A stretch of 64,000 bases of DNA. Source: Dama dama (Eukaryota; Chordata; Mammalia; Artiodactyla; Cervidae). The DNA is taken from NCBI RefSeq assembly GCF_033118175.1, contig NC_083701.1, forward strand, positions 50,667,001 to 50,731,000, written 5' to 3'. Below the pieces are notes generated by a model. The model worked only from the letters and a program-made list of their open reading frames with translations, was not told where the DNA came from and did not search any database. Each line of letters begins with the position of its first letter. Positions within the stretch are counted from its first letter, which is position 1. The position numbers and the translations under genes were made by a program. Positions 24,971 through 37,140 of the stretch are shown piece by piece.

Positions 24971-24992
24971 TAGATGTTTTAAAATATAGATT

Positions 24993-25196
24993 GGATTTTC
25001 CTGGTGGCTCAGTGGTAAAGAATCCACCTGCCAATGCAGGAGACGCATGTTGGGAAGATCCCTGGGGAAGGCAATGGCAACCCACTCCAGTGTGCTTGCC
25101 TGGGAAACCCCATGGACTGAGGAGCCTGGCAGACTATAGTCCATGGTTTCACAAAGAGTTGGACATGACTTGGAGACTAAACAACAACAAAAAAAT
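24993..25196 (+). mobile_element. Bov-tA SINE
   Basis: Sense copy from GGATTTTCCTGGTGGCTCAG to the ACAACAACAAAAAAATG tail, with a small internal deletion after GGAGACGCATG that removes the B-box region. Confidence 0.92.
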
Positions 25197-25311
25197 GTAA
25201 ATTATGTGTAAAATAATATGTTAATTCAGGATATTTGCTAGTTCTCAGGAGAGAAAGACTAGAAAGGAATTAAAACCAAACATAAACAGAGTTTTAAGTT
25301 ACTTAGCATTA

Positions 25312-26001
25312 GACTAAGATCATGGCATCTGGCCCCATTACTTCATGGCAAATAGTTGGGGAAACAATGGAAACAGTGACAGACTTTATTTTGGAGTGCT
25401 CCAAAATCACTGCAGATAGTGACTGCAGTCATGAAATTAAAAGACGCTTGCTCCGTGGAAAAAAAGCTATGAACAACCTAGACAGCATGTTATAAAGCAG
25501 AGACATTACTTTACCAACAAAGGTCTGTCTAGTCAAAGCTATGATTTTTCCAGTAGTTGTGTATGGATGTGAAGGTTGGACTATAAAGAAAGCTAAGCGC
25601 TTTCTTTACAAAGAATTTATGCTTTTGAACTGTGGTGTCGGAGAAGGCTCTTGAGAGTTCCTTGGACTGCAGAGATCAAACCAGTCAATCCTAAAGGAAA
25701 TTAGTCCTGAATATTCATTGGATGGACTGATGCTGAAGCTGAAACTCCAATACTTTGGCCACCTGATGGGAAGAACTGACTCATTTGAAAAGATCCTGAT
25801 GCTGGGAGAGATTGAAGGTGGGAGGAGAATGGGATGACAGAGGATGAAATGGTTGAATGGTATGACCAATACGACGGACATGAGTTTGAGTAAGCTCCGG
25901 AAGTTGGTGATGGATAGGGAAGCATGGTGTGCTGCAGTCCATGGGGTCGCAAAGAGTCAGACACAACTGAGCAACTGAACTCAACTGACTGAACTGAACT
26001 G
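25312..26001 (+). mobile_element. BovB LINE 3' part
   Basis: Sense copy from the AAGATCATGGCATCTGGCCC region to the ACTGAACTGA end. The flanks share AGCATTA (25305-25311 and 26002-26008), a possible 7-bp target duplication. Reading frame broken. Confidence 0.9.
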
Positions 26002-27768
26002 AGCATTATTTATGAATAACAATATTAATGTGAATATGAATCAATTAGTATAAATATTAATCTGAAAAGTAATATGAACTAATATTACTATTAATCTGAA
26101 ACAACTATCAATAGAACCAGATGATGAAGTTATTTTATCTTTTCTCTTCTCTTGTAGATGTCAAATAGTAATTTTAAAATGTTAGAAATCTTTAGATTTC
26201 TGCTTTATGGTGCCAGGAAGGAAATTAGAACTCAGTTTAAGTTATTCAGCAAGTCAAAAAGATTTAGATAATTGAGAATTTCCAGTTCATTTTTGCTCCA
26301 GAAGTTTTAATTTCATCACAGTACCAAATTTCACAAGGAATGGTGAATATTTATAGTATATGTGGCTTTTCATACACATCTTTATTTAATTGTCAGTTTC
26401 ATGTATTTGAGCTTTTCAGTGAAAAGACTGGCAGCTGAATGTTTCCATAAAGATAAGGCACTTCTGAATATTTATGAATAAGCAACAATAATTCCACCAA
26501 ATTGGACTAAATTGTGTTGTGTTTTGTAGTCTGTGTTGTGCTTACATACTATTGTCCATGTGCATTTTCATCTACAATGCAAAGTATTATAAATTATCTT
26601 AATTTGCAAAGAATATCTCCATTATACCTCATCACCAGCAATTGCCAACCACATTTACAGAACATTCAAATTAAAGGAGGATGAATTTGGTAATAAACCT
26701 TGAAAAGAGAGCTTGATTTCCATTTTTATTTTGATAAATGATACGTGGTAAAACTCAAAAGTGGCTGAATCTGAATAATAAACTGAATATTATGGCTGGT
26801 AGAAGGAATTCAATCTTGTTACTTTTGAGCAGAGATATTTTAAATGCACTCTTTACTATGCAGAGTCATACAAAATATGTCCTAAATGTTTTGTTAATAC
26901 TTTTACTGTTTCTGCTTCTGTTATTGCAAGACTGACTTACTCAGCAACCTCCAACCTCTTGTATGACTCTTTTTGAAGTTGTTTGCACTTTCCTTATTTT
27001 AACATGTTTCCGCCCAAATGAGGTTGTCACAAATTACTCCATACAGGAATTTCCTGCAGTTTTTTTTAACTATCATAAATTTCAATTTTTCATCAAAATT
27101 ACTTTAGGTTATTTTGTAGTTGTCACCTAGAGATAACTGCCCTGAGAATCACATGTATTCATGAACATTATTGAACATCTGTTATGTGCCAGATTTTGTG
27201 CTGTGAAGGCTTTGTGGGAAAGAGAAAAAAGTGAAATAAGTCCAATCTATAGGAAAAAAAGAAAATAAACAAATGATTGTAAATTAATGAAGATATGTGA
27301 AATAGTTCTATTGGTTGGCAAAGGAAGGAAAGATAAAGAACCCTCCAAAGAGACTAAGAAGAGGCTCCTTATGTTCTCCAAGAGCTAAGGTAGCCCTCAA
27401 CATACAGAATTTAAAGTATACATTTGGTACTTTTAGCTGTACATTTCTGGTAATTGTATGCTTGTTTTGACACTCTAGGAAGTCAGTACTACAAGTTAAT
27501 GACTTGTCATCAGTGAGCTAATACATGCTTTTTTGCTTTCTAGTTCAAATTTAGATTAATTTGGTCAAGAATCTATGCCCCCAAAAGAGATACAGATCTC
27601 TTTTTGATTATCATATGATTTAAGATGCACAAAAGTTATTCTCTTCTCCAATATTATTTGTCTTCAAATCATAGATTTCCCTCATCCATTGAGCTATCTA
27701 GAATTTTATCATAGTCCTCTAGTCTCAGAAGTTATAATTGATATAATTTAACATCTAGTTGGGAAATA

Positions 27769-27851
27769 ATGATGGACAAGGAAGACTGGCAGACTGCACA
27801 CCATGGGATCGCAGAGAGTTGGACATGACTTAGTGACTGAACAACAAGCAG
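27769..27851 (+). mobile_element. Short BovB 3' terminal fragment
   Basis: About 80 bp matching the last part of BovB (GATGGACAAGGAAGACTGGC ... GAGTTGGACATGACTTAGTG ACTGAAC). Confidence 0.75.
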
Positions 27852-27881
27852 TTAATTATCTTTGTCTAATTATATCATTTA

Positions 27882-28107
27882 TCTTGTTGTTGTTATTATT
27901 GTTTAGTGGCTAAAGTCAAGTCTGACTCTTTTGTGACCCCGTGGACTGTGGCCTTGCCAGGCTCCTCTGTCCATGGGATTTCCCAGGCAAGGATACTGGA
28001 GTCGGTTGCCATTTTCTCCTCCAGAAAATCTTCCTGACTCAGGGATCAGATCTGTGTCTCTCACATTGGCAGGCAAATTCTTTGCAATTTTGTCACAAGG
28101 GAAGCCC
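27882..28107 (-). mobile_element. Bov-tA SINE
   Basis: Antisense copy with a TTGTTGTTATTATTG-type tail. Flanked by an 8-bp target duplication ATCATTTA at 27874-27881 and 28108-28115. Confidence 0.92.
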
Positions 28108-29440
28108 ATCATTTAACTTACATTTATAGAATTTATAAAGCACTAAGTACTGAAGAGTTCTATAGCTAGAAGATTTAGATTTTTGTAACTAGTGTCATAT
28201 TTGATTTACCTTCTGAAGTACCCTTTTCTAGTTCTTTCAGGATCTTAGGTGCAAATTGTGCTATGACTGCTTCATTTTTAATATTCACCCTTATTAATTT
28301 TATTCTGAATAGGCACACTAGGTATACTGGATCTAAAGAGATTAATTATTGTTTAAGTGATAGAATTGATGAATTAAATATAATAATAGTAATACATATG
28401 TCAGCATCCCTTTGACCTAGTCCTTACCTTTGTAGTAGCACAATGCAAATCAGATGGAAGAACATACCACATGACCAGGGACAGGCAACAAAGAAAAATG
28501 GGCTTGCTGTGCTTGAGAGAGCTATCTCTCTCTCTCCTCGCCTGAAAGGAGGAAGAAAAAATTTTGCTCTTCAGAGGTGGGATAGAAATAATTCTGTTCT
28601 TATTCTAACCTTAGTAATGTAAATTTAGGGTTTCAATAGTCAGATTAACCTCCTGTGTCTCCAGTTTTTATAATCTAGAGATTTCTGTCAAGTCCTGGGT
28701 CTCATTCTTCCTGAAGATGTAAACACAGACCCCCTCCAGAGGTACCTTAATCTCTCTGGATTTCTCTCACTACTCATATAAATATATCTTCTCAAGATCA
28801 CAAGCTTCTAGCTAAAGTCATGTGGAAAGCCCCAACTCTTCAGAAATCAAAAATGTTTATTTTATGAACTACTTTTTTTTTCTTGTGATAAATTTTGAAA
28901 GTTGTGTATTCTGAAGGCAGAATATAAAAATTCAGAGTTCTTCAGACTGATTACTGGGTTATATTAACTCTTGCTAGTTATTTTAAATATGTCTGTTTCA
29001 TTTTCTTCCAAGACTATAAAAGTAAAGCAAACTAAAGTTATGTTTGCATTGAACGTATTTGTTACTTCAACAGTTGTGGTTTCACATATTTTACATGAAT
29101 TTTAAACTTTTTATGATTTGATCCTAATAGTTACATTGGTCAGAATCTATTAGTTGCAAATCACTTGAAGCAGGCAAGAATGTTAGTACTATAACACGTT
29201 ATGATATAGTCATAGAGACCATGGGATATCATTGCTAAATTTGAATAATACAACAAATTTTAATTTTTTGAGAGGAAAAAAACTCTCTCTGGTGACTGTA
29301 TGCTATCAAAATTAAATACTTTAAGTAATAAAACAGGGAAAAGTGTGTAATCATATTAAAAACAATAAAAGGGATGATTTGTGCAGTTTTAAATCCTCCT
29401 GTTAAATTTTGTCTTTAATAAATTTATATTCTTCTCATAG

Positions 29441-29632
29441 GTTTTGAACTTTCACATTGTGAGGATCCTGGAATTCCACAATTTGGATACAAAATCAGCG
29501 ACCAAGGGCATTTTGCTGGTAGCACTATCATTTACGGATGCAATCCAGGCTACACTCTCCATGGAAGTAGCCTTCTCAAGTGCATGACAGGGGAGAGAAG
29601 GGCATGGGACTATCCTCTGCCGTCCTGTATTG
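29441..29632 (+). CDS. CSMD3: CSMD3 internal exon, complete sushi (CCP) domain
   Basis: A 192-nt phase 1-1 exon coding one entire sushi/complement control protein module, a roughly 60-residue bead held by two disulfides. Visible landmarks are the four cysteines in HCEDPG, YGCNPGY, LKCMTG and PSCI, and the conserved tryptophan of RAWDYP before the last cysteine. The acceptor is CTTCTCATAG. The donor is GTAGGA, weaker than the GTAAGT consensus at positions +4 and +6. The two leading bases complete the Ser codon begun in the previous exon; the final G starts the Ala codon completed by the next exon. A symmetric exon of this type can be skipped without changing frame. It is flanked by inverted BovB copies (upstream + strand, downstream - strand), see findings. 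No frame damage is seen. Confidence 0.94.
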
Positions 29633-31870
29633 GTAGGATACTGTTTTAGGTTTTCTTGCAATATTTCTATGGAAGTGTTATTAAAATATGCTGTACCTTT
29701 TCAAGTTATTTTATTTCAAGTCCACACCCAACTCATACCTTAATCAAAAAGTTAATGAATACATAGCTCAAATTTGTGGTAAGTCAGAGGGTTCTTTTTA
29801 TAATCAACGAGTACATTCTCTTTTGGGTCAAAAAATAGTTCATATGAAGTCATTATACTTATCCTATCTTGATATAAAATTTAACTCACTACAAAATATG
29901 TTGAAACTCTTAACCATACACATTTACTGAATCTCATTGACCAGATTTGTTTTAATACACAAAATTAATGCTTATGCTGGTATAAAGGTGGATTAAAAAA
30001 ACTAAATATTCTCAATAACTTCAAAGACTTTCTCTATATACATACGTTTTCAAAAACTAAGAAAGTGTATATGTTTTCCTTATTTTATGTATCATGGCAT
30101 AATTAAATGAATTTCAATAAGAAAAGGCATGTGAGAGTTGGTCATATAAGATATATTGCCTACATGAAATTTTAGAATGATCATTTTCTCTCCTATGTAT
30201 AGCTGGAGAAGAATTTTATTACTACCATCTCATAAATCAATTAACAAATAACTGGGCATATGTGAAAAAGAGGGTGGATAGAAAAGTGTTGATAAAGACC
30301 TCTGCTTTTTTTTTTTTTTTGGTCCAAATATAGGTGCCAGGCTGGATGGAATACTAGGACAACAAAAGGAAAAAAAACAAAAACAAACATTTAAACAAAA
30401 CACAAATTCCTCAATAGGGAACAAACAAGATTCTTTAATGATTCTTATTTAATGGCAATTGTGGTGGCACAAATACATTCTGTGTCAGGCTCATATGGAT
30501 AAAATTGACTTAATTTTTAAAAAAGATTTATTAAGTGTAATTCATATTGAAACAATTCCACATGTTTAATGTATACAATGTGATGAATTTGGATACCTGA
30601 ACATTTTGAGATATATTTTAATGTTTGTTAATTGATATAGTCAAAACAGGAATTTTCACAAAACTTGATAGACTTCAAATAAGAAAGAAATGAAATTCTA
30701 GTTATTAGAGGTCTTGCAACTAATTGTAGTGTTTTTGATAACATGAGACTTCTATTGGTTTGTTAAAACATTGATGAGCAGAAAGCAAACATTCTTTTAT
30801 CCAACCAAAATGCAATTATACTGCTTTCCTTTCAGATGCATCTGAATTTTGGATAGATTATGAGGATAAACCTAAAATAACAATCACCCTAAATTGACAA
30901 AGCTTAGGATTCTGGAATATGACCAACAATCAACCTGCTGGCATTGGTTATGAGAAAAATGTACACTGATTAATTCTCTCTGAAGTTATATTCTTTGGTG
31001 TGAATATCAAATATATTCAGAAAATCATTAAGGATTTCAATAGCACAAAACTATAAACTCAAAAATACTGACTTGCTCTGTTGTCTGTAAAATTAAAATC
31101 ACAAACTAATACATTAAAAAATATATATTTTCCTTATATGTTGAATCGAACTGAAGACATTTTCATTTTTTGGAAAACTTCATGCAAATAGAATAACATT
31201 TGATCTAGGATCAGAAGATTTAATTATTTTTGTGACAAATCAATGCATTTTATGAATCTGCCAAGACAAAATTTAGTAATACCACTGCTCAAGCCCTCAT
31301 GAGAAGGGTAACCTTTTTTTTTTTTTTTTGTAAATGATAGATGATCAGGAATAAAAGCTTAAAACAGCTGGATACATAATGTGTCATACTGATGATTTTC
31401 ATGACAGTAGAAGATGAAATTCTATTTAAGATGGTGTTCTTTACTGTCAGTAATTAGAAGCTTTACCACTTGGCCTAAAATCATAATTATCCATTCCTAT
31501 TAACCTTAATAATCTATTATGGTTATATTTTTGCCTTGGTCAAATAAGAAAGTTTTTCTTAATTATATGGATTTTTCTAGGTAATTATGCTTCTGTAGCT
31601 TATACATTGAGCAAACAAAAATTAATTTTTAGGCACCATAGCCAAAGGTATTTAACCTGCACACCTTCAATTTTATCTGTAAACATTAGACTTCTGACAG
31701 AATATGAACTCCAATGTTACAGCATATCACACTGGTTTATTTGAAATCAAATAGCCAAGTAATATTTGTAACAAAGAAATATGAAGAAAGAAAGAGCTAT
31801 GTTTAAATTCAATATAAAAACAGTTCTCAAAGCTCCAGTTCTTGGAGTTGATTAAAATTAATCTGGCAGA

Positions 31871-33727
31871 TGTTGTTTTTGTTCAGTCACCCAGTTATGT
31901 CCAACTGTTTGTACCCCATGGACTGCAGCATGCCCGGCCTCTGTGTCTCATGCTATCTCCCGAATTTTGCCCAAGTTCGTGTTCATGGCATTGATGATTC
32001 CATCCAGTCATCTCATCCTCTGATGCCCTCTTCACCTACTGCACTCAGTCTTTCCCAGCATCAGGGACTTTTCCAGTGAGTCAGCTGTTCGAATCAGATG
32101 ACCAAAATACTAGAGCTTCAGCTTCAGCATGAGTCCTTCCAATGAGTATTCAGGGTTGATTTCCCTTAAGATTGGCTGGTTTGATCTCATTGCTCTCTAA
32201 GGGACTTTCAAGAATCTTCTCCAGCACCACAGTTTGAAGGCATCAGTTCTTTGGTGCTCTGCCTTCTTTACAGTTTAGCTGTCACAACCGTACATGGCTA
32301 ATCAGAAGATTATAGCCTTGAATATACAGACCTTTGTCAGCAGAGTAATGTCTCTGCTTTTCAACACACTGTCTAGATTTGTCATAGCTTTCCTGCCAAG
32401 AAGCAATCATCTTCTGATTTCATGGTTGCAGTCACCATCTGCAGTGATTTTAGAGCCCAAGAAGATGAAATCTGTCACCACTTTCACCTTTTCCCCTTCT
32501 ATATGCCATGAAGTAATGGAACTGGATGCCACAATCTTAGTTTGTTAATATTTCGTTTTCAGCCAGCTCTTTCACTGTCCTCCTTCACCCTCATCAAGAG
32601 GTTCTTTAGTTCCTCTTTGCTTTCTGCCATTAGAATGTTGTTATTCAGTTGCTCAGTCATGTCTGACTCTTTGCTACCCCATGGACTGCAGCACACCAGG
32701 CTTCCTGTCCTTCACCATCTCCTGGAGCTTACCCTTAGAATGGTATCATCCTCGTATCTGAGTTTGTTGATGTTTTTCTTGCTTATCTTGACTCCAGCTT
32801 GTAACTCATACAGCTTGGCATCTCTCATGATGTGTTCAGCATATAGGTTAAACAAACAGAGGGACAGCAGACAGCCCTGTCGTACTCCTTTCTCAATCTT
32901 GAACCAACAATTTGTTCCATTCAGGGTTCTAACTGTTGTTTCTTGACCTGCATACAGATTTCTCTTGAAACAAGTAAGATGGTCTGGTATCCCCACCTCT
33001 TTAAGAACTTTCCACAGTATGTTGTGATCCACATAGTCAAAGGCTTTAATGTAGTCAATAAAACAAAGATAGATGTTTTTCTGGAATTCCCTTGCTTTAT
33101 GATCCAGCGAATGTTGACAATTTGATCTCTGGTTCCTCTTCCTTGTCTAAACCCAGCTTGGACAACTGGAAGTTCTTGGTTTGCATAATGCTGAAGTCTA
33201 GCAAGCAAGATATTAAGCACGACCTTACTAGAATGGTAGACGAGTGCAGTTGTCCAATGGTTAGCACCTTCTTTAGCGTGCGTTCTTTAGTACGACCCTT
33301 CCCGGGAACTGGGATGAGGATTGGCCTTTTCCAGTTCCTATGGCCTCTGTTCGGTCTTCCACAGTTACTGACATATTGAATGCATCACCTTAAGGGTATC
33401 ATCCTTTAGGGTTTTGAATAGCTCTACTGGAACCCCATTTATTAACAGCAGTGCTTCCTAATACCCACTTGACTTTGCACTCTAGAATGTCTGGCTCTGG
33501 ATAACTGACCATAACATCGTAGTAATCCCTTCACAGATCACTGTCTTGTCATGGCGAAGGGCCTTGCATAGGCCAGTGAAGCTGTGAGCCATGCTGTGTA
33601 GGGCTACTCAAGACAGTTGGGTCATAGCAGCTAGTTCTGACCAAATGGGATCCACTGAAGGCGGGAATGGCAAACCACCCCAGTATACTTGCCGTGAGAA
33701 CCTTATGAATTGTATAAAAAGGACAAG
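31871..33727 (-). mobile_element. BovB LINE, long antisense copy with nested insertion
   Basis: Covers the reverse transcriptase and 3' region. The - strand frames show GFRQGRGTRDQIVNIRWI (32921-33220), then GIPDHLTCFKRNLYAGQE, KIEKGVRQGCLLSLCLFNLYAE and LRYEDDTILR (32712-33032). The catalytic motif reads YEDD instead of YADD, and frames are broken. The flanks share TCTGGCAGA (31862-31870 and 33728-33736), a possible target duplication. A 97-bp second BovB tail sits inside at 32638-32734. Confidence 0.92.
32638..32734 (-). mobile_element. 97-bp BovB 3' tail inserted in an older BovB
   Basis: Interrupts the host element's coding region between 'ctttctgccattagaatg' and 'ttagaatggtatcatc'. It is flanked by an exact 8-bp duplication TTAGAATG at 32630-32637 and 32735-32742. 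The insert is itself the antisense terminal sequence of BovB (TTCAGTTGCTCAGTCATGTC ... CATCTCCTGGAGCTTACC). Confidence 0.9.
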
Positions 33728-34014
33728 TCTGGCAGAATGAAGTATCAAATTTGTTCTCCTCAGAAATATGTCAATAATAGTGAATAAATTATTAAAAATG
33801 ATGAAAAATGAATTATTACAGTTACAGCATTCTAGGTTGCCCAACAAAGTTCTTGTTACAAAATGAGAAAAACCACAGTAAGTGACAGTAACTTCTTAAA
33901 TATATATATTTTATTTGTCTTAAAAATAACAAATTTATTATTATAAATTAAATTAATCTAACATTATAATACAAAATAAACTTGCTTAGTCCTCTATAGG
34001 TGTGTATATCAGTC

Positions 34015-34400
34015 AGGGTTTACCGAAGAAAAATAATCAATACATCTATATGTGATCTATTTAGCTATCATCTATCAAAAAATGTATTTATACTGAGGAA
34101 TTAACTCATGCAGTTGTGGGGGCTGACAAGTTCAAAATCCATAGGGAAGATCAAAACTAGGAAACTAGGGCAGGAATTAATGATGCAGTCTTGAGGAAAA
34201 ATCTTCTTTTCCAGAAAACTCAGTTTTCATTGTTAAGGCCTTCCAATTGATTGGATGAAGGCTACCCACATTATCAAGGGTAAAGTCAGCTGATTGTAGA
34301 TGTTAACCAGGTCTATAAATAGCAACACCTAGACTAGTGTTTGATAAAATAACTGGGTACTACAACTTGGCCAAGTTGACACATAAAAATAACCCTAATA
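34015..34400 (+). mobile_element. Old L1-type 3' end (tentative)
   Basis: Contains 'atatcagtcagggttta', 'gaggaattaactcatgcagttgtggggg' (part) and the end 'ggccaagttgacacataaaa', a combination typical of an old mammalian L1M 3' end. Strongly diverged. Confidence 0.5.
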
Positions 34401-35534
34401 TTATACTAAAATATAACATCTAAAATCTTTGAAGCAATTTTATCTATATGAATAGAGCCTACAAATTTGAACCATGATATTCAGTTGTTATTCAGTCTTT
34501 TCCGAGTGCTGAAGCTTTGTCTTTGACCTTTGTTCTAATAATCAAAACAAAACAAAAATTCAAGATGCTTAGTTTACCATTGCATTTGAGTAAGATAATA
34601 ACTGCAGAGAACAAGAAAATAAATGTAGTAATATATTCAAATATATAAGCAAAAGTAAAATACCTTGGATTTAGTTTTATTTTTTGGTAGTATAGTAATT
34701 TGGAGAACGTTCAAAAATATATTATTACACCTTGTGATTTTTAAGATGTAGAGAAGTAGAGTAATATACTAAGTAAACTACTTTATTTCTCTCTTCTCTA
34801 GCAAGAGGATTCTTACTATATTATTTGCTTATCAATGTAAAATCATTCCAGTTTTCCCAATATATTAAATATTATTAAAATGGAGAGGGAATTCCCCAAA
34901 AGATATATTTTTCTAATTATATTGTATGATGATGTTTACATTTTTAATTTGGTGAATTTTATAAAAATTTGAGACTACTTTAAATCAAAATGGAACCAGG
35001 TTTAACTGAAGTAAAATCTAATAAAAATGCTACTTTGACTTTTGGGAGGTTAAAAGCAAAAAAGTTTAGAGTGATTGAAAGGGGAATAAGAGGACAATGA
35101 AATTTAGAAGGCCTGAGGGACCTGCAGTAAAGCTTAGAGGTAAGGTAGTAAGATGATGAATTAGTTAGCCTACAACCAGCTATAAGTGAGCAACTTGCCA
35201 TCTGTTTCCCCTTGTTGCATTAACATTATTTTGCCATACATCTTAAAAAGTTTGAAGCCTAAACTCAGAGCTTTTGAGTGTGTACTTTTAAAATTCCCTA
35301 ATTGACTTATTATATTTTCATTTATATTATCTAACTTGAGATACTTCTTTTATTGTACAATGTGTTCTTACTTTAATTAATACCTTAATCTGAGAAAGCG
35401 TATACACATATATACTTTCAATAAGAGGAGAAATCAATCCTTATTTTCCTTCAGGTGAAAAATATATACTCGAAAAATTTGTAGATGTTTAGAAAGATTA
35501 AACTGTGATTTAAAATTGAATTAATTTTTTCTAG

Positions 35535-35661
35535 CTGAATGTGGAGGTCGTTTTAAAGGAGAGTCATCAGGAAGAATTTTATCTCCTGGTTATCCCTTTC
35601 CATATGACAATAATCTGCGTTGCATGTGGATGATTGAGGTAGATCCAGGAAACATTGTCAG
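35535..35661 (+). CDS. CSMD3: CSMD3 internal exon, N-terminal part of a CUB domain
   Basis: A 127-nt exon opening a CUB domain directly after the preceding sushi. It carries the family start AECGG, the turn SGRILSPGYPFPYDNN, and the second cysteine in LRCMWMIEVDPG. These two cysteines form the first CUB disulfide. The acceptor is TTTTTTCTAG and the donor is AG|GTAAAT. It enters at phase 1 and ends with AG, completed by C of the next exon to give Ser, so the CUB is split by a phase-2 intron of only 1,711 bp. In the whole domain (this exon plus the next) I see only this pair of cysteines, so the second disulfide of four-cysteine CUBs is absent. Confidence 0.94.
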
Positions 35662-36070
35662 GTAAATGGATTTTATCTTTTCAAAATGACTGAGGAATCT
35701 GAATTTCCTGATCAGACCCTATATACAATTAACATTAAGATTTTTCTTTTTTTTTTAAACCATTGGTAAAGAAAAACATGGTTTTTATCTATTATAGAAT
35801 GGGGGGGGAGTATTGATAAGCATGACGTATTAACTCATAGGCCACAACATTGGTTCATATATCCCCTTAGAAACTCTTCAGTTAGAAGAGGGCACAAAAG
35901 ATGGGAATTTTCCATGCTGCTTGGGAGTTCTACTCTTTCAATTCTTCATGATTTAAGATGCTGTAAATTCAACAGAATTCTGAGATTTTTAAAAATTAAA
36001 GAAGAATTTTTGATATTAAATTGTAACCCAGATTTAAAGCTGTGACAATTCACATACCAAACATGGATGT

Positions 36071-36130
36071 GAGATATATATAGATATAGATATACACACA
36101 CATATATATATATAGAGAGAGAGAGAGCGA
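36071..36130. repeat. Compound microsatellite (TA)/(CA)/(TA)/(GA)
   Basis: Alternating ATATAGATATAGATAT, ACACACACA, TATATATATA and GAGAGAGAGAG blocks in a row. Confidence 0.85.
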
Positions 36131-36404
36131 GGCAAAGAGAGTTGAGTGTTTTGATATAATTGGATTTCTAGCTTTTGGATTAGGCACAAGAAAATTTGAT
36201 ATTAATTTTGACTAGACTAAAGCAAAATAGATTTAATATGAAACATTTTTTTTTTTTTGTGCATTTTTGTGGTGGGGGCCATTTTCACATTCAGGAAGTT
36301 TCCTTTTACTTTACTTCTTTTTTGAATGTGAACTGTTTTTGCATTTGTGGAGTAAATCTTTGATTCTGATAAAACAAACACACCAAAAACCTGATATAGT
36401 GGCA

Positions 36405-36625
36405 ATAACACATACTATGGCATTAGATAACTTGAGTTCAATTCATGATTCTGCCACCCTTAGGGCAGTCTTATTTAATCTGAATCCCACTTGCCACCTT
36501 TGTAAAATTGAGAGGAAACTTGTTCCTGCTTCACTGGGTCGTTACAACAATTAAAGGAAGAAAACAGATGTGATGCATTTTGCACAGTGAGCGGCACATA
36601 TGAGCTCCTCTCAAATGCCACCTGT
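36405..36625 (+). mobile_element. MIR SINE
   Basis: Sense MIR: 'cattagataacttgagttca', 'tctgccacccttagg', 'ttgtaaaattgagagg', 'tcactgggtcgttac' and 'agtgagcggcacatatgagc' follow the MIR order. Confidence 0.75.
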
Positions 36626-36660
36626 CGTTGCCACAGTTAAGTCATGAACACTGAAAAGAA

Positions 36661-37140
36661 TGTATAGGTAGGTCTTCCTTGGGTTACATGCTGATAAACT
36701 GAACATAAGTCGAAAATGTCATAAATTGAAAATGCATATAATATAACTAATTTACCAAAATCATCACTCCCCCTCGCCTACTCTAAACATGCTCATAACA
36801 TTTACATTAGTCTACAGTTGGGCAAATCATCTAACCTGAAGTCTATTTTATAATAAAGTATTGAGTATATCATGTAATTTTATTGAATACTATACTGAAA
36901 ATGAAAAACAGAACTGTTTTATGAGTGCATTATGGTTGTAAATGTGTTGGTAGCTTGTTTTTGTGATCTTGTGACTGACTGGGAACTTAGTTCCCTGGCG
37001 CTGCCCAATGTCTTGAAAGAGAATCACAACTGGGAAAAGATCAAAATTCAGAATACAGTTTCTACTAAATGTGTATCTCTTCTGTACCATCTTAAAGTCA
37101 AAAATTCCTAAATTGAATCATCATGTGTCAGGGATGGTCT
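36661..37140. mobile_element. Probable non-autonomous DNA transposon relic
   Basis: Ends look like decayed inverted repeats (left AGGTCTTCCTTGGGTTACAT, right GTCAGGGATGGTCTGTATAC). Inside are repeated motifs AACATAAGTCGAAAATG, CTACAGTTGGGCAAATCATC and TATTTTATAATAAAGTATTG, which I recognise as a common old mammalian repeat but cannot name safely. Confidence 0.5.

Larger units (their letters stand above)
22119..25311 (+). repeat. Old L1 3' region broken up by younger insertions
   Basis: The non-SINE pieces 22119-22431, 22729-22909, 23124-23284, 23759-24103 and 25197-25311 read, in order, like the end of ORF2 and the 3'UTR of an old mammalian L1. Phrases include 'aacccatagaaacacttgcatatgtgc', 'ggaatatcattggtagt' and 'ttaattcaggatatttgctagttctcagg' (quoted in part). 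Diverged and non-coding. The colinear order is what suggests one original element; the middle pieces are weakest. Confidence 0.5.
6362..29440 (+). other. CSMD3: CSMD3 intron, 23,079 bp
   Basis: Large intron between a CUB exon and a sushi exon. It contains MIR, L2 and Bov-tA fragments (6.4-12.2 kb), a full-length dead L1 (12299-19757), a nest of younger insertions in an older L1 (21.4-26.0 kb), and further short BovB/Bov-tA pieces near 27.8-28.1 kb. Stretches 6606-9323, 9916-11514, 19766-21394, 26009-27768 and 28116-29430 are AT-rich intronic sequence; I support no gene in them, only a weak L2-like patch near 27160-27260. Confidence 0.9.
29633..35534 (+). other. CSMD3: CSMD3 intron, 5,902 bp
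   Basis: Contains an antisense BovB with a nested second BovB (31871-33727) and an old L1-like 3' end (34015-34400). 29633-31860 and 34401-35534 are AT-rich with poly-T runs near 30309 and 31313; nothing else is assignable. Confidence 0.9.

Noticed and set aside
24464..25144. 226-codon minus-strand open frame that looks like a protein
   Set aside because: It is the C-terminal end of L1 ORF2 read in from a neighbouring Bov-tA SINE; the first part has no biological origin as a protein.
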